Source of the DNA: Deltaproteobacteria bacterium | Lineage (GTDB): Bacteria; Desulfobacterota; Desulfomonilia; Desulfomonilales; Desulfomonilaceae | NCBI GenBank assembly: GCA_026388665.1 | Contig: JAPLJJ010000234.1 | Location: 1-55,465 of the forward strand | Length of the DNA stretch: 55,465 nt | Direction: 5' to 3' | In this document: positions 26,263 to 35,243 of the stretch, one piece after another | Layout of the letters: each line of letters begins with the position of its first letter | Position numbering within the stretch: the stretch's first letter is position 1 | Program-made: the position numbers and the translations under genes | Notes under the pieces: model-generated | Databases searched by the model: none | Seen by the model: the letters and a program-made list of their open reading frames with translations, nothing else | Told to the model about the DNA's origin: nothing

Positions 26263-27015
26263 CTACATCTGTGACTGGACAAGCTCAAACCTGATGTTGC
26301 CTACAATTGGAGAAGATGTCAAAAGAAGGGGAATTTTGTTATCATCATTAGAAATCCAAAGTTTGCCTTTGGCAATTTCCTTTGATTCACGACCCAGTTT
26401 CTCGAGGCGCAAATCCATACGAAGCGCAGGAAGAGATCCGGCCTTTACATTAATCGTCTCGGCCCCATCAGGATAAACAAAAAGACGTGCTTTATCTTTT
26501 CCATCAAAAATGTCAACGAACATGGGTTTGGCGAAATCCTTCTGGTTCCTCAACAAGTAAACAGCGCTTATTGGATCACGAAGTCCCGATACCTTCTCCG
26601 AATGACTCTCTATCTCATCCCCTTTTTGTTTGTTGACCTGAACAGTCTGGGTCTTGTGATCAAAAGAAAGATCAACTACCTCCGAGCGGAGTAGGTTCGA
26701 TTTGAGATGAAAACGATAGGACTCGGGCATGAATGTCTTAGTTGAAAATGTCGATTGAATACGACTCCAGATCTCCAGTATAGCTTTCAAAGCGCCATCG
26801 GAAACCGCTTGGGCTGTAACGCTTATCTTTTTCTCATCGCATTTCATGGAGATGTCACCGTGACCGGCCTTGTTTCCGTTCCAAGAAACCTCATACCGCA
26901 GTATTTCCGAGCGTTCCTTGGCAAACACTACAGGGCATACGGAAGCCGCCAAGACCAAACATAGCAGTAGCCCAAGACACCGTGAGGAGAGCGCTTTCAA
27001 CGGATCCTCTTCCAA
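26263..27015 (-). CDS. DUF3108 periplasmic protein
   Basis: 250 aa with a hydrophobic signal peptide (LGLLLCLVLAASVCPVVFA). The mature part starts LRYEVSWNGNKAGHGDISMK, typical of DUF3108, followed by a lipocalin-like beta-rich body and PALRMDLRLEKLGR. Function unknown; relatives sit in the envelope of Gram-negative bacteria. The start overlaps the upstream gene by 19 bp, so the two are translationally linked. Confidence 0.75.
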   Translation of the reverse strand: MEEDPLKALSSRCLGLLLCLVLAASVCPVVFAKERSEILRYEVSWNGNKAGHGDISMKCDEKKISVTAQAVSDGALKAILEIWSRIQSTFSTKTFMPESYRFHLKSNLLRSEVVDLSFDHKTQTVQVNKQKGDEIESHSEKVSGLRDPISAVYLLRNQKDFAKPMFVDIFDGKDKARLFVYPDGAETINVKAGSLPALRMDLRLEKLGRESKEIAKGKLWISNDDNKIPLLLTSSPIVGNIRFELVQSQM

Positions 27016-27467
27016 TGAAATTTCTTGTTAACTTCCGGCATGGATACAATCAATGCGTCTGATGCGATTTGAAACGGCCACTTAACAGTGTTGCCGGCGT
27101 CGTCCGTAATGCTGATCTGATCTTTTTCGATAGAGTACTTGCCGGATCTGTTCTTTGCCGTGTCGGAACTCTCATTATCAAAGCGACTAAAAACGACCTG
27201 CCCGTTATCAGTAAACTCGATCTGCGTTTTTGTCTGATCCCTGGGGTTTTGTCTGTCGCCTTTGTCATTTACCTGATATAGGAGTTCCCATTTGCCGAGC
27301 AAGCTCTTTTCCGAGGCTATCAGTCCTGACGACGATTGACCTGAGTTGGTCTGCATGTCCCCATCAAGACGAGCGCTCTTCGGTAAGGACGCTGTCAGGC
27401 ATGAAGCGCAGAACGCTGCGACACACAACAAAAGAGAAAAACTAAAAATTCGTGTGAAAAAGGTCAT
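26997..27467 (-). CDS. Small putative lipoprotein of unknown function
   Basis: About 156 aa from ATG 27467; an upstream in-frame start at 27500 would place charged residues oddly before the signal. The signal SFSLLLCVAAFCASC ends in a Cys that could be lipidated, though the lipobox is imperfect. The mature part, LLGKWELLYQVNDKGDRQNP ... QIEFTDNGQVVFSRF ... GKYSIEKDQISITDDAG, looks like a small lipocalin-type beta barrel (DUF-type 'GKW' domain). It is coupled to the DUF3108 gene. Confidence 0.6.
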   Translation of the reverse strand: MTFFTRIFSFSLLLCVAAFCASCLTASLPKSARLDGDMQTNSGQSSSGLIASEKSLLGKWELLYQVNDKGDRQNPRDQTKTQIEFTDNGQVVFSRFDNESSDTAKNRSGKYSIEKDQISITDDAGNTVKWPFQIASDALIVSMPEVNKKFHWKRIR

Positions 27468-27538
27468 AGGTGAGTTACCTATTCCACCATCTAGAACCAT
27501 TGGGATTCATAGTGACTAACTTCTCAATCGACGAACAA

Positions 27539-28504
27539 CTACCAAAGATTAGGAAGCGGCCTGGGTTGCACGTTATTTACCGACTGTGACACACCAACTG
27601 CTTGTGGTGGAACCGGCTCAGCTCTGGCCGTTACAGTCGGTTGTTCTTCGGGCTTCTCGGGCTTTGCGGCAGGTTTCGGGACGGGAAATTCTCCTCGAGC
27701 CAACCTGGTTAAGAGTCCTGAGTCAGCAATTATGCAATATGACCCAACACTTAGCGTATGGAACACAGCCTCGGCATCCTGCCAGTCGAGTCCGAGACAC
27801 CCGTGAGTCAATCGACCACCAGTTGCTTCCGCGTAATGAATGTACCGAGCGCCTTCAAAAACCAACTTGTATCTGAAAAACCCAGGGACTCTGCGGTCCT
27901 CCCACCTTGCGGGGATAGGTTCGCGTTCCTCTATGAAATACCAATCAGGTCTTACCCAGTCATCTACAGGAATCTTGCTCTTGATCGGGAATATCCCAAC
28001 CGGAGTCTCAAAAGCTCCGATGTGAGTTTTTCCCTTGCCAATCGCAACCGGACCTATGCGGAGCAACCTGCCTTCCTTGTCATATAAATAAAACTGAAAG
28101 TTCCTTTTATCTATAATGATGAACGCTTTGCCGTTTTTGTTTCGTATCAGTCCGCCAATGTTTCGAGCATCCGCTATGACTCCCTGAATTTGACCTTCAT
28201 CCTGCATACGGTGACCATAGTAGTCATCATACATTTGCGGTTGCTGTTGTTGATAGGATGTCGATCCTTCCGATTCAGCGGTACGCGCCATTTGTTCGCG
28301 CAAAATCCGTTCGGCGTCCCTTGAGTCATATTGCAGATTTGGGGAAGGGTAAGTATTGGGTTGACCGGAATACGGCTGTTGAGACTCTCTGTAATTATTC
28401 GGATCGTTCTGATAGTAACTCTGATCATAATATTGGCCGTGAGCTGGATAAACGATGCCCACACAAAGAATCATCCATAATCCATATTTTATTAGATTCC
28501 GCAT
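27539..28504 (-). CDS. L,D-transpeptidase (YkuD domain)
   Basis: Cross-links peptidoglycan or attaches proteins to it. From ATG 28504 the protein has 321 aa: signal peptide (LIKYGLWMILCVGIVYPAHG), a Tyr/Gln-rich linker of ~90 residues, and a YkuD domain starting KAFIIIDKRNFQFYLYDKEG with the conserved GKTHIGAFETPVGIFPI and the catalytic site YIHYAEATGGRLTHGCLGLD (Cys nucleophile, His). A C-terminal Pro/Lys/Glu-rich tail follows. An upstream ATG at 28543 adds 13 residues; the shorter start gives a normal signal peptide. It lies 120 bp after the response-regulator gene and might be its target. Confidence 0.85.
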   Translation of the reverse strand: MRNLIKYGLWMILCVGIVYPAHGQYYDQSYYQNDPNNYRESQQPYSGQPNTYPSPNLQYDSRDAERILREQMARTAESEGSTSYQQQQPQMYDDYYGHRMQDEGQIQGVIADARNIGGLIRNKNGKAFIIIDKRNFQFYLYDKEGRLLRIGPVAIGKGKTHIGAFETPVGIFPIKSKIPVDDWVRPDWYFIEEREPIPARWEDRRVPGFFRYKLVFEGARYIHYAEATGGRLTHGCLGLDWQDAEAVFHTLSVGSYCIIADSGLLTRLARGEFPVPKPAAKPEKPEEQPTVTARAEPVPPQAVGVSQSVNNVQPRPLPNLW

Positions 28505-28623
28505 GGTTAAGACCCTCTTCTCCATGATTACAGAGAAAACCACCTCATCAATTTGAAATCACATTTTCTATAAAGTAATTCATATATGGTGTCAACCCAC
28601 CAGACGTTCCAATGTAAACTGTA

Positions 28624-29985
28624 TCAAGCAAGAAGCCCATATTTTTTCATCTTGTACTGCAGATTACTTCTGGATATCCCAAGAATCTTAGCTGCCTGTG
28701 CCTGGACATGTCCGGCTTTTCTCAGAGCGTCACGGATCATTTTTTCTTCTATGGCGTCCAGGGCGTCCATGAGGCCGGCGCTCCCTTCGAGACCAACATC
28801 AGGACTAGCGGTCGATGCTGAATGTGATCTTATCTGATTTGGAAGGTCCTCAACTGTAATCGAATGACCTTTTGACATAAGGATACCGTATTCTACCGCG
28901 TTTTCCAATTCCCTCACGTTTCCCGGCCAAGAATAAGAGCAAAGAATCCTCATCGTTTCGGGTTGAATTTCCATTATTGGCCGACCCAAACGTTCACAGG
29001 ATTTCTTCAGGAAATGCGATGTCAAAAGCGGTATGTCAGACATGCGCTCCCTTAACGGAGGCATGGGCACATGAACCACATCGAGGCGGAAAAAAAGATC
29101 AGACCTAAATAGACCTAACTCGACCTGTTGTCTAAGGTCCTTGTTAGTCGCGGCTATTAGGCGTACATCCACACGTATGTCACGGTTTCCCCCGACTCTC
29201 TGAAATTCTTGCTCTTGTAGAACACGTAGCAGTTTCACCTGCAAATTCAAGGACATCTCTCCAATCTCATCGAGGAATAGAACGCCACCATCAGCAAATT
29301 CAAATTTGCCCTGTTTGTTAGAGACTGCGCCGGTAAACGCGCCCTTTTCATAACCAAACAACTCTGATTCGAGCAGGGTTTCCGGTATGGCCGCGCAGTT
29401 GATCGAAACAAAGGGCGCCGCAGAGCGAGAAGAAGCTTTGTGCAAAACTTTGGCTATGACTTCTTTTCCTGTTCCCGACTCCCCGGAGATCAGGACCGTG
29501 GCGGGAGTGTCAGCTACCCTTTTAACGATCTGAAATACCTTATCCATAGCCTCGGATTCGCCGATGATGGATCCCCATACTGAGTCGGAACGAGAATGAA
29601 TACGCCGCAGATTTCGGTCCAGGGTCCTTTTTTCAACCGCCCTTGCTACGGCGCGTTTTATGTCGTCATTATCAAATGGTTTTTGAATGTGATCGATCGC
29701 TCCCTTTTTCATAGCGGAAACAGCCTGATCTACCTCCGCAAAAGCGGTCATCAGGATTACAGGAAGCCCCGGGTCATTGGCGAAAACACGTTCGAGGAGC
29801 TCAATACCATTCATTCCCGGCATTTTGATATCCGATAGTATGGTGTCAACTTGTTCAACTTTCAATATATCGAGGGCTTCGGACCCGGACGAAGCAGTCA
29901 GAACACGATAGCCTTCGTCCGTGAGGAGATCCTCGAGAACGAACAGGTAATTTTTTTCGTCGTCTACGACCAGTACACTAGCCAC
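28624..29985 (-). CDS. Sigma54-dependent response regulator (NtrC family)
   Basis: 453 aa with the standard three parts: receiver ([19 protein letters not shown], phosphoacceptor Asp in [13 protein letters not shown], Lys in IQKPF), AAA+ domain (Walker [14 protein letters not shown], sigma54 loop GAFTGA, Walker [13 protein letters not shown]), and a Fis-type helix-turn-helix ([20 protein letters not shown]) at the C-terminus. It activates sigma54 promoters on phosphorylation. Its kinase is the gene 23 bp upstream. Confidence 0.93.
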   Translation of the reverse strand: MASVLVVDDEKNYLFVLEDLLTDEGYRVLTASSGSEALDILKVEQVDTILSDIKMPGMNGIELLERVFANDPGLPVILMTAFAEVDQAVSAMKKGAIDHIQKPFDNDDIKRAVARAVEKRTLDRNLRRIHSRSDSVWGSIIGESEAMDKVFQIVKRVADTPATVLISGESGTGKEVIAKVLHKASSRSAAPFVSINCAAIPETLLESELFGYEKGAFTGAVSNKQGKFEFADGGVLFLDEIGEMSLNLQVKLLRVLQEQEFQRVGGNRDIRVDVRLIAATNKDLRQQVELGLFRSDLFFRLDVVHVPMPPLRERMSDIPLLTSHFLKKSCERLGRPIMEIQPETMRILCSYSWPGNVRELENAVEYGILMSKGHSITVEDLPNQIRSHSASTASPDVGLEGSAGLMDALDAIEEKMIRDALRKAGHVQAQAAKILGISRSNLQYKMKKYGLLA

Positions 29986-30008
29986 AATAGGACCTCACGC
30001 AAAAAGAG

Positions 30009-31463
30009 CTAATCCCGGTGAGGGATTTCTCTTGGAAGGATAATTGTGAAAGCAGCGCCATTTCCTTCCCGGCTCGAGGCGGTTATCTCACCGTTATGGG
30101 CTGTGACAATGTTATGCACCACCGCGAGCCCTAGTCCTGTGCCCATTTGATTAGTGGTGAAAAAAGGCGTGAAGATCTTGTTCAGATTATCTTCCTTGAT
30201 GCCGTGTCCATTATCGGTAAAAACGATTTTTACAATGGAGTCGTCGGGTTGAATAGAGATTTCGAAAGAACCGCCTTCCTCCATCGATTCGAAAGCGTTC
30301 ATAGTAATATTCAAAAACGCTTGATAAAGCAGGTCCGAATCTCCACGAATTATCGGGTCGTACTCCGATTCATCAAAGGATTCAGACCATGCGATGTTTC
30401 GGGAGAGTATCTCATGTTCAAGAATATTTCTCACGCGATTCACCACGTCTCTAATATCTACCGGGTTGGACGCCGGTGATTTTGGTCGGGCAAAATCGAG
30501 GAAGTCCGTTAGAATTAGGCTCAGCCTAGAAGATTCCTCCAGAATGATGTCGGAAAATCTTCTAATTTTAGAGATGTCCGGATTTGCCTTATTAGCAAGG
30601 ACCTCCGCCGACGATCTGATTATGCCCAATGGATTCCGGATTTCGTGAGCAATGGTAGCAACCATTTGTCCAATGGAAGCCAGCTTTTCAGACTGCTGAA
30701 GTTTTTCTTCAAGTCTTTTTTGTTCTTCAGCTCTCTCGATCAGAATCCGTTCGCCTCGGCGCACGATCAATGAGAGCGTAACAAAAAGAAACGCCATCAG
30801 ACCGCTGGCCACAACCAGTATAATTATCACATAGCGCTGCACATTGACGTACTGATCCGTAACGTCCTGAGTTATCTGAATAACCCCGTAGATAGCTCCC
30901 AACATCCAATAATTGCCGGTGCCTTCACGTAACGGGTAGTAGGTATCGGCCAGCCATACGCCGTACCAATTTGTGGCGGATCTCTCTCCTCTCCTGATTT
31001 TCGTCTGGTCTTTTCCATTGAGTAGGGCTTCATCAACAGCGGAGTTTTCCGATTCATACTTCCCGATCAAGTCATAATCGGTGCTGTAGACTATTTTTCG
31101 ACTCTTATCTATGATCTTGATCCGGTCTATGCGCAGTCCATACGTAAAGTCCTTTATCAATGAGTCCAGAGCCCCAAACTGATCCCATTTTCTTAAATCC
31201 ATGGCAAGTCCACGCGTTTTTAACGGCGCATAAAATCCTGCGAAGATGTTGTAGTTCAAGTTCTCAGCCAGGAGACGAGCGTAATTTTCCGCGCCCTTGA
31301 GTAATGTGTCCACGCTACGAGTATAGAGGAAAGCGCCCAGCAAAAGAGTAACGACGGCAATGACCGCAAATCCCGATATGATAAAGTATTTCAATAGCCT
31401 GAATGGACCACCAATCGGAGCGGTCGATCCCTTATTGGCGGGTTTCTTTTCAGTAACCGACAT
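30009..31463 (-). CDS. Membrane sensor histidine kinase (NtrB/ZraS-like)
   Basis: 484 aa. Two membrane helices (FIISGFAVIAVVTLLLGAFL near 30-50; VIIILVVASGLMAFLFVTLS near 205-225) bracket a periplasmic sensor of about 155 residues that looks Cache-like (DRIKIIDKSRKIVYSTD). The phosphoacceptor His is in ATIAHEIRNPLGIIRSS; ATPase boxes are DNGHGI, FTPFFTT and GTGLGLAVVHNIV. It pairs with the NtrC-type regulator downstream. The signal is unknown; a position beside cell-wall and envelope genes suggests envelope sensing, which is inference. Confidence 0.92.
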   Translation of the reverse strand: MSVTEKKPANKGSTAPIGGPFRLLKYFIISGFAVIAVVTLLLGAFLYTRSVDTLLKGAENYARLLAENLNYNIFAGFYAPLKTRGLAMDLRKWDQFGALDSLIKDFTYGLRIDRIKIIDKSRKIVYSTDYDLIGKYESENSAVDEALLNGKDQTKIRRGERSATNWYGVWLADTYYPLREGTGNYWMLGAIYGVIQITQDVTDQYVNVQRYVIIILVVASGLMAFLFVTLSLIVRRGERILIERAEEQKRLEEKLQQSEKLASIGQMVATIAHEIRNPLGIIRSSAEVLANKANPDISKIRRFSDIILEESSRLSLILTDFLDFARPKSPASNPVDIRDVVNRVRNILEHEILSRNIAWSESFDESEYDPIIRGDSDLLYQAFLNITMNAFESMEEGGSFEISIQPDDSIVKIVFTDNGHGIKEDNLNKIFTPFFTTNQMGTGLGLAVVHNIVTAHNGEITASSREGNGAAFTIILPREIPHRD

Positions 31464-31499
31464 GATATCTAGATTCTAAATAGATCAAATAGTTACCAT

Positions 31500-32033
31500 T
31501 CAAGCGTTGCCAAGATCGTCCGGGTTCATTCTTTCCAAAATTTTGGTTAACTCTTCATCGGTTTTTTCAACATCTTCCCGGGTTAGCACTAGCTTAGTCT
31601 TAGGCTCATCAAGTTGATTCGCATTGGTCATCCCTTCTATGACTTCCTCGTTGACAAAAATCGGAACACCCGCCCATGTCGCCAACACGAGAGAATCCGA
31701 AGGCCTGGCGTCTATGGTCACCAATTTGGAATCGGCTGTTTTCACATAAATAGTGGCGTAAAATGTATGGTCCTTCAAATCGTCTATTTCTATGTGCTCA
31801 ATGCGAGCGCCGGTTTTTTCAATGAAGTTCCGAAGCAATTCATGGGTGAGAGGACGTTGAAAAACTTCCTTGCCGATTGCTCGTTGCAAAGCCATAGCCT
31901 CAACTGGCCCTATCCAGATATACAGTTCTCGATCCCCACTTTTTTCTCTTAGGATGACGACTGGTTGCATGTTCCTGGAATCTGAAGCTATGCCCGTTAT
32001 CGTCATCTCTTTGAAGCTTTTCTCCGGTTTCAT
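31500..32033 (-). CDS. Bifunctional nuclease family protein (DUF151)
   Basis: 177 aa with a BFN/DUF151 domain: MQPVVILREKSGDRELYIWI, GPVEAMALQRAI, RPLTHELLRNFIEKTGARIE, and TIDARPSDSLVLATWAGVPI, all close to the family consensus. Plant and bacterial members have been reported to cleave DNA and RNA, but the role in bacteria is unclear. AAGGTGAG precedes the ATG. A Glu/Asp-rich tail follows the domain. Confidence 0.85.
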   Translation of the reverse strand: MKPEKSFKEMTITGIASDSRNMQPVVILREKSGDRELYIWIGPVEAMALQRAIGKEVFQRPLTHELLRNFIEKTGARIEHIEIDDLKDHTFYATIYVKTADSKLVTIDARPSDSLVLATWAGVPIFVNEEVIEGMTNANQLDEPKTKLVLTREDVEKTDEELTKILERMNPDDLGNA

Positions 32034-32077
32034 TTGCTCACCTTTCGGAGTTTATTGGGTCCACCCATAAGTCCAGT

Positions 32078-32839
32078 TCATAGCCCTAGGTCCACACGAA
32101 CGCGCTGAATGATGGTTTCGAGCCGCTGTCTGGATATTTCCAATTCGTGGCGTTTCAGTTCCAGGGTCATAGTGTTGTTATATCCTGAAGATAGGAGTGA
32201 CTTAAGGATAGCTTCGAAATCGATAATACCATCTCCGATCGGCAAATGCAGGTCATCTTTTACTCCTGTGCCCCCTGAATTATCATGAAGATGAACATGT
32301 CGGATTCTTCCAGCAAGCCGCTTGATGATTTCAAATGATGTGTTGGATTTGGACAACAACTGACCGTGCCCAATGTCCAGAGTAATCGAGGCTTCAGGAT
32401 TTTCAGACAGAGCATATTCCAGGTCGGAAGCTGATTCGGAGAGATTTTCCACACTCACGGTCACTCCTTTTTCTCGAGCATAGAGAAATAAATCCTTGAG
32501 AACCCTTCTCTTTATCAGGATCTGAGAACCTGTGACGTAACGAGAATCCATCCAGAGATGAACAGTCAGAAAATTGGCCCCAATCCGATTGGTTGTGTCA
32601 ATGGTCTCCTTTAGAGATGGGTAATAGTTCTCCAATAGATTGCTCGAGCTATTGGGATCCCCTTCATGCGGCCCATGAGCTATCAACCAAAAGTGAGGCC
32701 CTATAAATGAATCAAGGTTCAGGTCCTGCCAGTATGAACGAGCATCCTGATCCTTGAGGACGACCTCCCCAAAACCAAACCCGTGTTTTTTCAAAAACAC
32801 TATATCATCAGTATGGTGGACATGGCCTCCTATAAACAT
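32078..32839 (-). CDS. Sugar phosphate isomerase/epimerase-like TIM barrel (AP endonuclease family 2)
   Basis: 253 aa with the xylose-isomerase-like fold. Metal-site features are seen: NFLTVHLWM, VTVSVENLSESASDLEYAL (Glu), ASITLDIGHGQL (Asp, His), IRHVHLHDNSGG (His, Asp) and LPIGDGIIDF, then MTLEL (Glu). It could be a sugar epimerase/isomerase or endonuclease IV relative; sequence does not settle this. It lies between ahbC and the DUF151 gene with short gaps. Confidence 0.75.
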   Translation of the reverse strand: MFIGGHVHHTDDIVFLKKHGFGFGEVVLKDQDARSYWQDLNLDSFIGPHFWLIAHGPHEGDPNSSSNLLENYYPSLKETIDTTNRIGANFLTVHLWMDSRYVTGSQILIKRRVLKDLFLYAREKGVTVSVENLSESASDLEYALSENPEASITLDIGHGQLLSKSNTSFEIIKRLAGRIRHVHLHDNSGGTGVKDDLHLPIGDGIIDFEAILKSLLSSGYNNTMTLELKRHELEISRQRLETIIQRVRVDLGL

Positions 32840-32916
32840 ATTCTAGAATTCCTCATACAACCCAACACTATTGGTATAAAAACCTCGGCTCAGGAAGTGA
32901 ACGGCAGTACAATCGC

Positions 32917-34104
32917 CTATGTGCACATACCGATTTCATCATCGGTTAGGTAGCAAGCTGGATCAGGCGCCCACAAGTCACCGAGAGCCGCTTCCGCCCG
33001 AACGCGGAAATTGCCGCCACAAATATCCAGCCATTTGCATGATGTGCAACGACCGTGAACAAATTTCTTTTTTTCTTTCAGCTTTTGCAGTAACTCATCG
33101 TTAGGATCCGTCCAGATTTCACTAAACCGTCGGTTTCTAACGTTTCCAAAGCTGTGATGTCGCCAAAACTGGTCCGCGTGTACAGATCCGTCCCAGGAAA
33201 CGCACCCGATTCCGCGCCCTGAGTTGTTCCCTCCGTTCATCTTGAGAAGTTCGAGAACTTGCTCAGCCCGCTCGGGGTTCTCCTTCAGGAGTCTCAGGTA
33301 TATATAGGGCCCGTCAGCGTGATTATCCACCGTAAGAGTCTCTACTGCCATACCTTTGTCGTGTAGAGTCAGGGTCCTTTCCATTATCAGATCAACTACT
33401 TCTCGCGTCTGCTCGTGGTCCAGGTCCTCTTTAATAAGATCCGCGCCTCTACCGGAATAGACGAGATGATAAAAACAGATTCTCGGTATTTGTTGTTCTT
33501 CAACCAGATCAAAGATCCCATCTATTTCTTGAAAATTTCTTTTGTTGATCGTGAATCTGAGTCCCACCTTGAGACCGACTTCCTTACAATTTCGAATTGC
33601 CCTTATAACTTTATCAAAAGTCCCGTTCACACCCCTGAAAGCGTCGTGAACCAGGGCAAGGCCATCCAGACTGATCCCAACGTAGGACAATCCAATATCT
33701 TTCAGTTTCGCTGCTATACGGTCATTAATCAATGTGCCATTGGTGGATAGTACTGCCCTCATGCCCGAGTTGGTCGCGTATCTGATCAAAGCTAGAATAT
33801 CAGGTCGGATAAGAGGTTCCCCTCCCGAAAAGAGAACTACCGGTGATCCAAATTGCGCCAGATCATCAAGAAGTTGGATTCCTTCCTCCGTGCTTAGCTC
33901 GTTAGCGTGACTTTTGTCTTCTGAACGGGAATAACAGTGGACACATTTTAGGTTACATCGTTGCGTGACATTCCACACAACCACAGGCTTTTTGTCTCTG
34001 GAAAACTGAAGTAAATGAGATGGCAAGTCCTTGGACAGTCGTCCATACCGCAGAGGGTCTGAAGCCTCTACAGCGCCACAGTAAAGTTTCGATACACCAA
34101 TCAT
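32917..34104 (-). CDS. ahbC: Radical SAM enzyme, 12,18-didecarboxysiroheme deacetylase type (AhbC)
   Basis: AhbC removes acetate side chains from didecarboxysiroheme to give iron-coproporphyrin III in the alternative heme pathway of sulfate reducers and archaea. The N-terminus MIGVSKLYCGAVEASDPLRY and LPSHLLQFSRDKKPVVVWNV is characteristic. The radical SAM motif is CNLKCVHC, then SGGEPLIRPD. A C-terminal SPASM-like part carries CTSCKWLDICGGN and a final Cys. The frame extends to 34131, but MIGVSK at 34104 is the likely start. It is separated from the hemA cluster by 9 kb. NirJ of heme d1 synthesis is a close relative and cannot be fully excluded. Confidence 0.78.
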   Translation of the reverse strand: MIGVSKLYCGAVEASDPLRYGRLSKDLPSHLLQFSRDKKPVVVWNVTQRCNLKCVHCYSRSEDKSHANELSTEEGIQLLDDLAQFGSPVVLFSGGEPLIRPDILALIRYATNSGMRAVLSTNGTLINDRIAAKLKDIGLSYVGISLDGLALVHDAFRGVNGTFDKVIRAIRNCKEVGLKVGLRFTINKRNFQEIDGIFDLVEEQQIPRICFYHLVYSGRGADLIKEDLDHEQTREVVDLIMERTLTLHDKGMAVETLTVDNHADGPYIYLRLLKENPERAEQVLELLKMNGGNNSGRGIGCVSWDGSVHADQFWRHHSFGNVRNRRFSEIWTDPNDELLQKLKEKKKFVHGRCTSCKWLDICGGNFRVRAEAALGDLWAPDPACYLTDDEIGMCT

Positions 34105-34215
34105 CAGGTGACTCCTGCACATACAACACACAAGATATTAGACAGTGAAACCAAATCTTGCAACTTCCGAATTAAGACTTCCGAACTAAGATAGCAGGTT
34201 TCCGGTGGCCCCGGA

Positions 34216-34665
34216 TCAACCAATCAAGAAGATTTCATAACGGAAAAAATCTTCGAGGATCTTACCATGATCGAAAGCCAATTCGGAAGGCAGGTTGTCT
34301 CTGTGAAAAACCTGAACTTCTGACGCATCATCGCCTGACTTCGGCGTCCCCATACTATCGACTATAAGAACAGTCGAAATGGTATGATGCCTTGGATCAC
34401 GATCAGGGGCGGAATAAACCCCGAGTAATTTCAGATTGCACACATCTAAAGAGGTTTCTTCTCTAGCCTCTCTGACGGCCGCCTGCTCTACTGACTCTCC
34501 ATAGTCGACAAACCCACCTGGTAAGGCCCAGCCGAAAGGTGGATTCTTTCTCCGTATCAGGACAATGCCCCCCTGATTTCTTATGACTATATCGACTGTG
34601 GGCAGCGGGTTCTTGTAAGTGAGCATGACTGAGCCACATTTTGGGCATAGCAGTTCTTTCTTCAT
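34216..34665 (-). CDS. Nudix hydrolase with N-terminal zinc-ribbon-like motif
   Basis: 149 aa starting MKKELLCPKCGSVMLTY; the CPKC pair is only half a zinc ribbon. The Nudix box is complete: G-G-F-V-D-Y-G-E-S-V-E then AAVREAREETSLDV (residues ~50-72). Members hydrolyse nucleoside diphosphate derivatives such as ADP-ribose or NADH. The open frame runs on to 34860, but that would cover the CIRCE element of groESL, so the Met at 34665 is chosen; an AGG-rich stretch precedes it. Confidence 0.82.
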   Translation of the reverse strand: MKKELLCPKCGSVMLTYKNPLPTVDIVIRNQGGIVLIRRKNPPFGWALPGGFVDYGESVEQAAVREAREETSLDVCNLKLLGVYSAPDRDPRHHTISTVLIVDSMGTPKSGDDASEVQVFHRDNLPSELAFDHGKILEDFFRYEIFLIG

Positions 34666-34800
34666 GAAAACCTGCCTTAGTAATATTTCATGGTTCGAAG
34701 ATTCGACCCAGTAGCGGGCATAGTCAACCCAAAAACAAATGGAATTTTGCGGCACGAAAACTTTTTTTATTTTGGGGAGGGTTGACAAATGAATTATTGA

Positions 34801-34827
34801 TTGGCACTCATATGTATTGAGTGCTAA
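34801..34827 (+). promoter_or_regulatory. CIRCE operator (HrcA site) of groESL
   Basis: TTGGCACTC, nine bases, GAGTGCTAA: it matches the CIRCE consensus TTAGCACTC-N9-GAGTGCTAA at all but one position. HrcA binds it to repress groESL until heat stress. It lies 55 bp before groES. TTGACA at 34782 may be the -35 box, but no good -10 at normal spacing was found. Confidence 0.92.
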
Positions 34828-34881
34828 CACGCGTCTAGCGCTCTTGCTATTCTCAAACAAAAAGTATCTGGAGGTTATGTC

Positions 34882-35172
34882 ATGAAATTTCGTCCTCTTT
34901 ATGATCGAATCCTTGTTGAGAGGGTGGAATCAGAGGAAGTCACCAAAGGCGGTATAATCCTGCCTGACTCCGCCAAGGAAAAACCGCAGCAAGGGAAAAT
35001 CATCGCTGTTGGTAAAGGCAAGAAGACTGAAGAAGGCAAACTGATTCCGCTCGAACTCAAAGAAGGCGACACAATCCTGTTCGGCAAGTATTCCGGGTCT
35101 GAAATCAAAGTTGATGGCGTAGAATATCTCATTATGCGTGAAGATGACATACTTGGTCTGGTTGAGTCATAA
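34882..35172 (+). CDS. groES: Co-chaperonin GroES
   Basis: 96-aa heptameric lid of the GroEL chaperonin: [36 protein letters not shown] (mobile loop), [26 protein letters not shown] precedes the ATG. It is followed after 71 bp by groEL. Confidence 0.97.
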   Translation: MKFRPLYDRILVERVESEEVTKGGIILPDSAKEKPQQGKIIAVGKGKKTEEGKLIPLELKEGDTILFGKYSGSEIKVDGVEYLIMREDDILGLVES

Positions 35173-35243
35173 TCGGCGTTTCACAAAACCGTTGATTATT
35201 AGCTAATCTATTAACAAATAAACTATTTCTAAGGAGTGATTAT

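Noticed and set aside
34782-34816. Full sigma70 promoter for groES
   Set aside because: TTGACA is present, but the nearest TATGTA is 23 bp away, so only the CIRCE element is reported.
34698-34860. Longer Nudix protein starting at 34860
   Set aside because: It would code across the CIRCE element and the groES promoter; the domain starts cleanly at 34665.
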